Positions 1 to 6,900 of a stretch of 7,276 nt of DNA are shown in pieces. Positions within the stretch are counted from its first letter, which is position 1. Each line of letters starts with the position of its first letter. The notes beneath the pieces are model-generated. The model did not search any database. It was not told where the DNA came from and saw only the letters and a list, made by a program, of their open reading frames with translations. This DNA comes from Alphaproteobacteria bacterium. GTDB lineage: Bacteria > Pseudomonadota > Alphaproteobacteria > UBA6615. Where the stretch lies: NCBI GenBank assembly GCA_013003285.1, contig JABDJY010000297.1, positions 1 to 7,276 of the forward strand, read 5' to 3'. A program made the translations under genes and the position numbers.

Positions 1-280
1 CTTTAGACTCGGGCGCAGCCGCGGGTTTGTCACCGCTGGTGGTGGGCGCCGGCACGGCCGCTGTCTTGGCGGGCCTCTTTGCGGTGGGTTGAGCGGCCTG
101 GTTGGGGGCTTGGGCGGCGGCCTGGGCCGCGGCGCGTTCGGCCATGGCCCGCGCAACCGCGTCCTTACCCGGCGGCGGCGTCACGGGTTTGGCGTCGGCG
201 GTGCCAGCAGCCTTCTTGGCCGCCTCCCGCGCGGCGGCGAGCGCCGCCTCGGGCGAAATGGGGGTGACCTTATCGTCCAT
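1..280 (-). CDS. Ala/Pro/Lys-rich protein of unknown function, N-terminal part, runs off left edge
   Basis: Reading leftward from the ATG at 278-280 gives 93 uninterrupted codons to the window edge. The product starts MDDKVTPISPEAALAAAREA and is about one-third alanine, with many Pro, Lys, Gln and Thr residues and no hydrophobic segment or signal peptide. The first 25 or so residues could form a charged Ala-rich helix. The rest (PVTPPPGKD, then QAAAQAPNQAAQPT and AKRPAKTAAVPAP) looks like a disordered, low-complexity linker. The start is well fixed: an in-frame TAG lies at 305-307 and no ATG, GTG or TTG codon lies between it and 278. The ribosome binding site is poor, with only a GGA about 8 nt upstream. 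High third-position GC supports coding. I do not recognise the family. A linker leading into a folded domain beyond the edge, or a histone-H1-like basic protein, are both possible. Function is unassigned. Confidence 0.7.
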   Translation of the reverse strand, partial: MDDKVTPISPEAALAAAREAAKKAAGTADAKPVTPPPGKDAVARAMAERAAAQAAAQAPNQAAQPTAKRPAKTAAVPAPTTSGDKPAAAPESK

Positions 281-304
281 GGCAAGTATCCATCGGGTAC
301 CCGT

Positions 305-421
305 CTAACCTAATTCTTGTAATGACGGCAATAGTTTAACGCAAAACGACCCATCCGGCACCCGTTCCATTACCGCACCCTTTAACTCAGCAGGTAAGTG
401 TGACCGATAGACGTTAAACAA
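305..421 (-). CDS. Possible 38-codon small ORF or C-terminal gene remnant, unknown
   Basis: An open frame on the minus strand runs from just after a TAA at 425-427 to a TAG at 305-307. If it started at the TTG at 419-421 it would encode 38 residues, with the stretches NVYRSHLPAELKGAVMERV and PDGSFCVKLLPSLQELG before the stop. An internal ATG at 368-370 would give 21 residues. The sequence reads like the end of a folded protein, and its stop lies 24 bp before, and in the same frame as, the start of the next minus-strand gene. That would fit an operon partner or the 3' stump of a truncated gene. Against it: the frame is short enough to occur by chance, there is no convincing ribosome binding site, and several codons (TTA, CTA, CAA, GAA) are unlike those of the neighbouring genes. 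Its 5' end overlaps the imperfect repeat at 408-475, which suggests a broken gene if it is real. Confidence 0.25.
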   Translation of the reverse strand: MFNVYRSHLPAELKGAVMERVPDGSFCVKLLPSLQELG

Positions 422-475
422 TGGTTAGAAGGGCCTACGGGGAGGACGCAGCCATTGGGCAAAAAAGGGCGGGTA
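408..475 (+). repeat. Imperfect direct repeat, left copy (partner 3881-3946)
   Basis: This segment shares ordered blocks with 3881-3946 on the same strand. They are a TAGA...TAA.CAAT.GTTAGAAG block (408-431 against 3881-3901, with a 3-nt gap), then CGCAG.CAT (447-455 against 3915-3923), then AAAAAGGGCGGGTA (462-475 against 3933-3946). Spacing differs by only a few bases. The right copy carries one arm and the T-tract of a strong minus-strand terminator. Here the opposite arm is not preserved, so this copy looks like a decayed terminator region. I aligned by eye; no score was computed. Confidence 0.45.
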
Positions 476-540
476 ACCCAGCTGGATGGTGCCCAGTGTC
501 AGCAAATTTCAGCGATTTCGGTTGGAAAGATTACCAATGG

Positions 541-551
541 TTTACCGTAAA
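541..551. promoter_or_regulatory. Small palindrome TTTAC-C-GTAAA, possible operator
   Basis: Perfect 5-bp arms around one central base lie in the non-coding region about 100 bp upstream of the ligase operon. AT-rich palindromes of this kind can be operator half-sites, but the arms are short and no regulator gene is adjacent. It may be chance. Confidence 0.12.
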
Positions 552-585
552 TGACGTAAGAAATGGTCAAGTTCGCACAATAGGC

Positions 586-615
586 TTGAACCGCAGGCTT
601 CTCGATCTCTACAAC
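586..615 (+). promoter_or_regulatory. Weak sigma70-like promoter candidate for the ligase operon
   Basis: TTGAAC at 586-591 and TACAAC at 610-615 are separated by 18 bp and face the ligase genes. If used, transcription would begin near 622, which fits a translation start at 654 or 720 better than one at 630. Each box deviates from consensus (TTGACA, TATAAT), so this is only the best candidate seen by eye in the 370-bp divergent region. Confidence 0.2.
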
Positions 616-653
616 CGAGTACGGCGTCAATGCCACGAAATGTGGGTATCTCA

Positions 654-2084
654 ATGCACGATCAGGAGAAGCGCAATAAGGCCAATAGTTCGACGCCGGG
701 ATCGGAGCGCGACAAACCGATGACGCTTTCGGGCCATCTGCCGCAGCGGTCCACTGCGCCGGTAGTGACCAATCATTTTTTGCCACCGATCAAGGGTGGG
801 CGAGGGCTTGCCCGCTTCGACCTTGCCGAACATCTGGCGCAGACCGAGCGGTGGGGATACGAGAGCTTAGTTGCGTTGCAGTTGCGGCAGGCTGCGGAAC
901 TGGTCCGTTATGCGCAGAAATTCTCGCCGCTTTATAAGGAGCGGTTGGCCGGCGTCGCGGTGGCTCCCGGCTCGGGGCTGACGCCAGAGGAATATGCCGC
1001 GATCGCAGTTCTCACCCGCGAAGAGGTCCAAAACGCCAAATCGTTGTTGTTCGCTACCCAGTTGCCTCGGGGGCATGGCCCAGCATTTGAAGTTTATACC
1101 AGCGGGTCGAGCGGCCAACCGGTGCGCGTCAAATCGACAAAATATTCCAGCTTTTTCAATGCTGCGGTGACGTCGCGCGGTCATCGGTGGTTTGCGCGCG
1201 ACCCGGCGGGGGCCAATGTGACAATCCGGGTCCTGTCAGGCGACACGCCTAGGGTCAAAAACAAAGGCTGGGCGGCCGACAGCTCGGGACCGTCGCATGT
1301 TTACAGTAACCGAATCCCGGTCAACCAGCTCTTTGACTGGCTGCTGCACGACGACCCCCACTATCTGCAATGTCACCCCTCGATCTTGCAGGAACTGATC
1401 CACCGCTCCCTGCATGTGGGCGTAAAACCGGCGCGGCTGCGCGATGTGCGTACCATGGGCGAGATTCTCGAGCCCGGCCTGCGCGCGCTCTGCCAGCGCG
1501 AATGGGCCGTACCGGTACGCGACAATTATAGCTGCGAGGAAGTAGGGACACTGGCGCTGACCTGCCCGGAGCAGGATCATCTACACATCCAGTCGGAGCG
1601 GGTCCTGGTCGAAATACTCGACGACGAGAACCGTGTCTGCGCGCCCGGTGAGATCGGCCGCGTCGTGGTAACGGGGCTTGTGAATTACGCCACACCACTG
1701 ATCCGTTACGAGATGGGTGATCGGGCCATCGCCGGCGCGCCGTGCCCATGCGGCCGCGGCCTCGGCGTCATCGAGCGGATTATCGGCCGCGAACGCCTAC
1801 CTGTTATCCTGCCGTCGGGCGCCCGCCTGTTCCCCGTTCTCGACGCCGAGCCATTGCTGCTCAAAAGCGGTGTGCGACAGTACCAGTTGATGCAGACGAG
1901 CGTCGAAGAAATAGAACTCAAGCTGGTCGCCGATCAGCCCCTCAGTAAACCGGAAGAGGCGAGCGTCAGTGTCCATTTACAACGAAACTTCGGACATCCG
2001 TTCCGCTTCAAATTTTTTTATGTTGATGAGATCCCCCGTGAACCAGGCGGTAAATTCCAGATCTTCAAATCGGAACTGGTCTAG
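654..2084 (+). CDS. PaaK/CapK-type adenylate-forming ligase (phenylacetate-CoA ligase-like)
   Basis: This is an AMP-forming enzyme of the phenylacetate-CoA ligase/CapK/coenzyme F390 synthetase group, expected to adenylate a carboxylic acid with ATP and often pass it to CoA in the cytoplasm. Counting from the ATG at 654 (476 residues), the P-loop YTSGSSGQP is at 148-156, NYSCEEVG (acyl-adenylate site) at 291-298, TPLIRYEMGDR with the ribose-binding Asp at 347-357, a CPCGRG motif at 364-369, the hinge-type IIGRE at 377-381, and the C-terminal PGGKF with the likely catalytic Lys at 467. Cysteines 294, 303, 364 and 366 could form a metal site; that is inference. The start is uncertain. ATG codons occur at 630, 654 and 720. 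The last has a GGAG at 704-707 and gives 454 residues, nearer the usual 430-450. I chose 654 because GC-rich third positions begin there. The next ligase gene follows after 12 bp, so the two are co-transcribed. The substrate cannot be deduced. Confidence 0.88.
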   Translation: MHDQEKRNKANSSTPGSERDKPMTLSGHLPQRSTAPVVTNHFLPPIKGGRGLARFDLAEHLAQTERWGYESLVALQLRQAAELVRYAQKFSPLYKERLAGVAVAPGSGLTPEEYAAIAVLTREEVQNAKSLLFATQLPRGHGPAFEVYTSGSSGQPVRVKSTKYSSFFNAAVTSRGHRWFARDPAGANVTIRVLSGDTPRVKNKGWAADSSGPSHVYSNRIPVNQLFDWLLHDDPHYLQCHPSILQELIHRSLHVGVKPARLRDVRTMGEILEPGLRALCQREWAVPVRDNYSCEEVGTLALTCPEQDHLHIQSERVLVEILDDENRVCAPGEIGRVVVTGLVNYATPLIRYEMGDRAIAGAPCPCGRGLGVIERIIGRERLPVILPSGARLFPVLDAEPLLLKSGVRQYQLMQTSVEEIELKLVADQPLSKPEEASVSVHLQRNFGHPFRFKFFYVDEIPREPGGKFQIFKSELV

Positions 2085-2087
2085 GGG
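2083..2087 (+). promoter_or_regulatory. Ribosome binding site AGGGG for the second ligase
   Basis: AGGGG overlaps the TAG stop of the upstream ligase gene and lies 9 nt before the ATG at 2097. Placement of the signal on the preceding stop codon is typical of tightly packed operons and supports both the 2097 start and coupling of the two genes. Confidence 0.6.
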
Positions 2088-2096
2088 CTGGCCGGA

Positions 2097-3569
2097 ATGA
2101 ATATTGCCGATATCCTCGCGGAACACGCACGCGACCGGGCCAGCCATCCGGCAATCGAAGATGGTGCGCGTATCATCACATATGGCTCGCTTGACGGCCT
2201 CGTCGACAGTGTCGCGGCAAATTTGCAAGCGGCTGGCATCGAACCGGGCGACACTGTGGCGGTGCTTTTAGGTGATTCGGCCGAACATCTCAATATTCTG
2301 TGCGCCTTGGCGCGGACCGGCGCCATCATCTTTTCGCTAAACGCAACCGCTTCGAAAGCCGAATTGGCGGATGCTCTGACCAGCGTGGCCGTGAAGGCCG
2401 TGATCACGCACGGTTTAAGGCTAACCGGCGATGACGTGCGCTGGCTGCGCGCTACCGACATCTGCAAACCGACGTCTCGACCATTTGAGGGAAAGGCCTG
2501 CGGTGACGACGACCCGCTGATGCTAATCCAATCGTCGGGGACAACGGGCACACCCAAATCGTTTCTGCGCAGCCACGCCGATATGATCGAGTGGATCGAA
2601 CGATACAAGCGTAGCCACGGCTGGACCGCTGAGGAGAGGGCCCTGTCGCTGACCCGCATGTCGTTTAACGTGGGCCGTAACATCTCGCTGGGCATGCTGC
2701 GATTGGGTGCGACCGTCGTGGTCAACCGATCGCGTTCGCATCACGAGTTGGCGGCTGTTGTGCGCGCAAAGCGCGTAAGCTATCTTAAGCTTACGCCCTC
2801 TCATTTGATCCCCTTGCTCGACTTCGCCGCCGATAAGGCGCCGCTGTTTCCTGACTTACGGGCGATGGTCGTCGGCAGCGCGCCGACCAGCCATGCGCAA
2901 CGCCTATTGGCCCGGGAAAGGCTGACCGCCAATTGTTATGAGCAGCTCGGGTCCAATGAGGCTGGGCTGTTGGCGTTGGCGATGCCGGCAGATCAAGACG
3001 CCTATCCCGACGCGGTTGGGCGCATCGTCGCCGGCGTCGAGGCGCAAATCGTCGATGACGCGGACCTTCCGCTACCCGCAGGAGAGGTCGGGCATGTCCG
3101 CTTTCGCGGCGCTGGCTATCCGACGCGCTATCTCGATGACTCCGAAGAGACCAAGCGTGCCTTTCGAGATGGCTGGTTCTATCCCGGCGATTTAGCCGCC
3201 TTGAACGACGAGGGATTTCTGTTCTTTAAAGGCAGGGCGGACGATGTCATTAACAATGGCGGCGCCAAGTTCTATCCGATTGAGGTCGAGACTGCGTTGT
3301 TAGCGCACCCCAACGTCAGCGCAGCGGCGGTATTCGGCTGGCCCCACACGCGGTCGGGGCAGGTGGCCGTCGCCTGTGTTGTAACGAGCACGGCAATCTC
3401 GACGAAAGATCTGCAAAGTTTCTGCAAGCAGCGGGTCGCCGGCTACAAAGTACCGCAGCTCATCGAGGTAATGGCGGAACTGCCCCGCAACGCCATGGGC
3501 AAGATTTCAAAGGTTGAACTCAAGGACGTCATCAAACGCAATCTCGCTGGGCGCAAACCGGAGCGCTAA
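2097..3569 (+). CDS. ANL-superfamily AMP-dependent acyl-CoA synthetase/ligase
   Basis: This is a complete 490-residue class I adenylate-forming enzyme. It should convert a carboxylic acid plus ATP to an acyl-AMP and then, most likely, to an acyl-CoA. Motifs appear in the standard order: A3 P-loop SSGTTGTPK at 146-154, A5 YEQLGSNEAG at 281-290, A7 WFYPGD with ribose-binding Asp365, A8 hinge GRADDVINNGG at 379-389, and A10 PRNAMGKI with catalytic Lys469. The large N-terminal and small C-terminal subdomains are therefore both intact. There is no carrier-protein domain after the A10 motif, so it is stand-alone rather than part of an NRPS module, and no membrane segment is evident. It follows the PaaK-type gene by 12 bp with a good AGGGG site. 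Length is slightly short for acyl-CoA synthetases (500-550), but no motif is missing. Fatty, aromatic or other small acids are all possible substrates; none can be chosen from sequence alone. Confidence 0.92.
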   Translation: MNIADILAEHARDRASHPAIEDGARIITYGSLDGLVDSVAANLQAAGIEPGDTVAVLLGDSAEHLNILCALARTGAIIFSLNATASKAELADALTSVAVKAVITHGLRLTGDDVRWLRATDICKPTSRPFEGKACGDDDPLMLIQSSGTTGTPKSFLRSHADMIEWIERYKRSHGWTAEERALSLTRMSFNVGRNISLGMLRLGATVVVNRSRSHHELAAVVRAKRVSYLKLTPSHLIPLLDFAADKAPLFPDLRAMVVGSAPTSHAQRLLARERLTANCYEQLGSNEAGLLALAMPADQDAYPDAVGRIVAGVEAQIVDDADLPLPAGEVGHVRFRGAGYPTRYLDDSEETKRAFRDGWFYPGDLAALNDEGFLFFKGRADDVINNGGAKFYPIEVETALLAHPNVSAAAVFGWPHTRSGQVAVACVVTSTAISTKDLQSFCKQRVAGYKVPQLIEVMAELPRNAMGKISKVELKDVIKRNLAGRKPER

Positions 3570-3575
3570 ATCCCC

Positions 3576-3882
3576 TTACCGCCGGCTCGGCCGCGAATCA
3601 AGGACGTCTTGCAGGCCGTTGCCAAGGAAGTTGAAGGCGAGGACAATGACGAAGATTACCAGCTTAGGGTAAATCGCCAGCTGAGGCGCGCGAGTGATCA
3701 GCTCCTAGACGTTGGTCAGCATATTGCCCCAGCTCGGGGTCGGCGGCGGAATGCTGAGGCCGAGGAAGCTCAGTACCGATTCAATCAAAATAATGCTGCC
3801 AATGGACGGGGCGTGGCGACGATGATCGGCGAGACCAAGTTGGGTAGGATATGGCGGACCATGATGCGCCCCAGGCGCTGTA
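3576..3882 (-). pseudogene. Remnant of a DppC/OppC-type peptide ABC transporter permease (C-terminal third)
   Basis: Reading leftward, 3868-3812 encodes RIMVRHILPNLVSPIIVAT, the classic inner-membrane permease segment after the EAA loop that contacts the ATPase. The frame then shifts near the G-run at 3808-3811. From 3806 the next frame continues SIGSIILIESVLSFLGL followed by SIPPPTPSWGNMLTNV, a signature of DppC/OppC permeases. An amber TAG at 3705-3707 interrupts this frame. The same frame then carries on as ELITRAPQLAIYPKLVIF, the final membrane segment with FNFLGNGLQDVLD, and ends at a TAA at 3576-3578. The intact protein would be a roughly 280-300-residue inner-membrane subunit for di- or oligopeptide import. 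Only about 100 codons remain, and the 5' two-thirds are absent because recognisable sequence stops near 3882, where the flanking repeat begins. Two lesions plus truncation make it non-functional. It faces the ligase operon, ending 6 bp from that operon's stop codon. Confidence 0.85.
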
Positions 3883-3946
3883 GATAACCAATAGTTAGAA
3901 GCCGGGGGCGATATCGCAGACATCCAGGCACGAAAAAGGGCGGGTA
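3881..3946 (+). repeat. Imperfect direct repeat, right copy (partner 408-475)
   Basis: This segment shares the same ordered blocks with 408-475: TAGATAACCAATAGTTAGAAG at 3881-3901, CGCAGACAT at 3915-3923 and AAAAAGGGCGGGTA at 3933-3946. Its left edge coincides with the loss of homology to the permease, and its right end is the distal arm and T-tract of the terminator for the RTX gene. It is therefore either a duplicated 3' flank of a surface-protein gene or a short dispersed intergenic repeat. Confidence 0.45.
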
Positions 3947-3963
3947 GCTTTCGCCACCCGCCC
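3933..3963 (-). terminator. Strong intrinsic terminator of the RTX gene, 11-bp stem with GAAA loop
   Basis: On the minus strand, GGGCGGGTGGC (3963-3953) pairs with GCTACCCGCCC (3948-3938) through one G-T wobble and closes a GAAA tetraloop. It is followed at once by TTTTT (3937-3933). It lies 27 bp beyond the TAA of the RTX gene. On the plus strand the same hairpin is followed by CCAATTTT, so it may also stop weak read-through from the ligase operon, which has no other terminator that I can see. Confidence 0.88.
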
Positions 3964-3990
3964 CAATTTTCGTATTAGTCTTCAGGTTGT

Positions 3991-6900
3991 TTAGACCAGA
4001 GACAGTGTCACTGTAGCTTCGGTGCCGTTAACGTCCACAGCATCGACCTGCAGGGTGCCAAACACCGTTCCCAAATCGGCGACCGTATCGGTGCCATTGA
4101 TCTGGAGCGCATCGTTGCCACCAACGTTAATGACGTCCACGTCTGCCAAGCCCGTCACGCCGAGATCGTCGAAGAGGAAACTATCGTCAGCCGCGTTGAA
4201 GTTGAGGATTTCATCAATATCAACGCCAACGTTGGATCCGGCGTCGTAGACGAACGTATCGTCCCCGGCTCCACCGTCCATGGTGTCCGCACCGGCACCG
4301 CCGCTGAAGATGTCGTCGAAACCGCTACCGAGCAGATTGTCGTCTCCGGAACCGCCGATTAGGGCCGTACCTTCGGTTGCCAAACTGGCATTAATCGTGT
4401 CGCCATTCGGGACAACCGCAATTTCGAGCGTACCTGATGCCGTGTCGCCGTCACCGTCGGTGACATCGAGATCGAATTCCATGTCGATTTGAGTGCCGGT
4501 AGCAGCTGTCTCGAAGAGGAAATCACCCACCGCAAACGGACTGCCGTCAAACGTTGTGCCGCCATCGTCCGCATTGGTCACGACAATCTGGCTAAATTCG
4601 CTATCGCCAGCAACTGATACGTTCCAGCCTTCGTCAACACCTTCAATAACAATCGCATTACCCACCTCGGTGATATCCACCGAGCCTGTGACGTCGATAC
4701 CGCCGCCATCAGTTACAATAACCGAACCCTCACTGATTTTGACCGGCGTACCGTCTGTGATGTCGGTATCCCCATCAACATCGAGGAACGCGGCAACCAT
4801 GACGGCTGCGGTGCCACTGCCCTGTACTTGCAAGACAGTCGTACTGTAGCGGATCGCTGTGTAGTGGCTGTCGAAAGTAAACCCGTTTGGGTCGGCCTCG
4901 TCCATACCCGGCGCGCGATTAACTCCAATTACGAGATCAAGCTGGATACCTTCGGACGGATCGATCCACTGGTTAGCATTACCGATATCGGTCGACGATG
5001 TGTTTACAGTGCCGCCACCCGCTGGTGTGATGAGAAGGTCCTCACTCAGCGGATTGGGGTCCGGATCTTCGACAGCAACCAAATCGGAGTCGAGGCCCAC
5101 CCACTGATTCTGACCCGCCGGCGCATTACTGAAGTCATCGAATGCGTTTTGGCTGCCATCATCAATGGTCTGGAAGAACTCGATTGAGTACTGATCCGCG
5201 CCCTGGTCGGCCGCATCCGGGTTGAGCGTAACAGTGAAGACCACCGCGCTGCCGTCCGAATTCGTACTATCCGTGGTAGCCGTAACAGTGTGGCCATCGG
5301 GGCTGACAAAGAGGAAGATATCGAGACCACCCGACTGAAGCGCTACAGCCGAAGCGTCCATCAACTGATCGCCATCGGTAATGTTGGCGAAAGTCACATC
5401 GCCGGCGCCATCGCTACCTGTGTTGCCGAAGAAGTCGAGGGAACCACTGCCGGCAGAACCGATCGTGTTAATGATCGAAGCATCCATCGGGTCGATGTCG
5501 TTGGGTCCATCGTCCAGGATATCTGTGGTGATGGTCGCCTGGGCAGTTTCGCCGTCGTTATCCGTCACCAGGTAGTCAATGGTAATAGGAGCGGTTAGAC
5601 CTTCGTTATCGCTGGCGCCGCCGGTCGGGCTCACTACCGCTTCATACTGAACGAAGGTGTAGGTTGCCGTCCCCGCGGTCGGATCGGTCGTCGACAGATG
5701 CATCGAGAACACAACGTCTTCGATCTCGCCTGTCACAATTCCGTCGCCGACATTTGCCGCGTCGGTAACCGTAACACCAAGCACCAGGCCATCGCTATCG
5801 ACGAAGAAGTACACCGGCTTGCCGCTCTCCGTCATGGTGAGGTCGGTCACCAAGGTCGCGTCGACCAAGGCATCGAGCGCGAGGTTCGCCAACGGTCCAT
5901 CGTCGGCTCCGACATCGAACGTCAGTGTTTGCGTCACTGCGCCAATCGCGGTGAGCGAAAGCCCACCAGCGGCAGTACCAGCTGCAGCCACCAAGGGGGC
6001 CGGCGCGGCAATGTCGGCGTCCTGTAGACCGGCTGTTTCATCGTGCGCCACCGGTGCCGGCGTCTCCGCCGACGGCACGTCGTTGCCGTCGAGGATCGTA
6101 CCCAGTCCCTCATCACCAGTGATGCCTTCGGCTGTTACACCGTCCACCGTCAACGTGCCGTCCAGAGCTTCGACCGTCAGGGTCTCAGTGCCTTCGGCGC
6201 CATCAAACGCGGTCGTCGAAAGGACTATCGTCCCTTCCCAAACACCATCGACAGTCTCCGTCAGCGTGACCGAAGTCGGTAGCACGCCATAGTCGGCCGC
6301 ATCCGTCTCAATGTCGGTCCATACCAGCGGAACCACCACCGTCTCGCCGCCGTCCAGCGAGCCGCTGGTCAGGGTCATCGTCACCGCAAACGACAAATTG
6401 TCGCCTTCAGTCACGGTGGAGTCGCCGATGACAATCGTGCCGTTCAGGTCGGTGATCGTGCCTTCGCCAAGCCCGTCGCCGATCGATACACTGACATTGT
6501 CGGTACCGGTCAACGTCACTTCGACGCTCTCCGGGGTCACCTCAACATCGGCGTCGTCGAGCACCGGCAGGACGATGGTCGCGCTGTCCGAACCGTTCGG
6601 GATCACAACCGTGAATACCGGACCGCCCGTCAAGCCGGACGTGTCGTAATCGGTTCCGGCTGTCGCCACGCCACCCAGCGTATAGGACACTGTGATATCG
6701 CCGCCCGTGGTGTTGGTCTCGCTCAGCGATACCGTGAAGGTCAGCGAGTCCGAACCCGGCAGGGACGGATCCTCAAACGCGTTTCCGCCGCTGATCACTG
6801 CATCGTCAACCGATACCGTGATCGATTCGGTGATTGTGCCCGTGGCATCGTCACCGGTGATACCCTCGGCCACCACGCCATCAACCTCGGTCGTGCCGTC

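Larger units (their letters stand above)
281..653. other. Divergent intergenic region between the left-hand gene and the ligase operon
   Basis: This roughly 370-bp stretch separates two divergently oriented transcription units. It holds the possible small minus-strand ORF (305-421), the left repeat copy (408-475), a TTTACCGTAAA palindrome and a weak promoter candidate. Base composition is more AT-rich than in the genes on either side. Open frames on both strands between 421 and 786 have no recognisable protein motifs and I do not consider them genes. Confidence 0.5.

Noticed and set aside
79..313. Overlapping plus-strand frames rich in Ala, Arg, Gly and Pro
   Set aside because: They are antisense shadows of the GC-rich, Ala-rich minus-strand gene. 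Three frames open at once reflects composition.
463..493. Terminator hairpin in the left repeat copy on the minus strand
   Set aside because: GGGC...GCCC followed by TTTTTT is present, but the stem is only 4 bp around a 20-nt loop. It looks like a decayed relative of the 3933-3963 terminator rather than a working one.
421..723. Plus-strand 100-codon frame upstream of the first ligase
   Set aside because: It overlaps the ligase start by about 70 bp in another frame, has an odd Arg-rich C-terminus, starts inside the repeat copy and shows no motif or ribosome binding site.
499..786. Minus-strand 95-codon frame overlapping the ligase 5' end
   Set aside because: About 45% of it is antisense to the ligase gene and nothing in it is recognisable. 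The possible terminator-like sequence after its stop is too weak to support a gene.
3609..3887. Plus-strand 92-codon frame after the second ligase
   Set aside because: It is the complement of the permease pseudogene, whose minus-strand homology is clear, and it has no support of its own.
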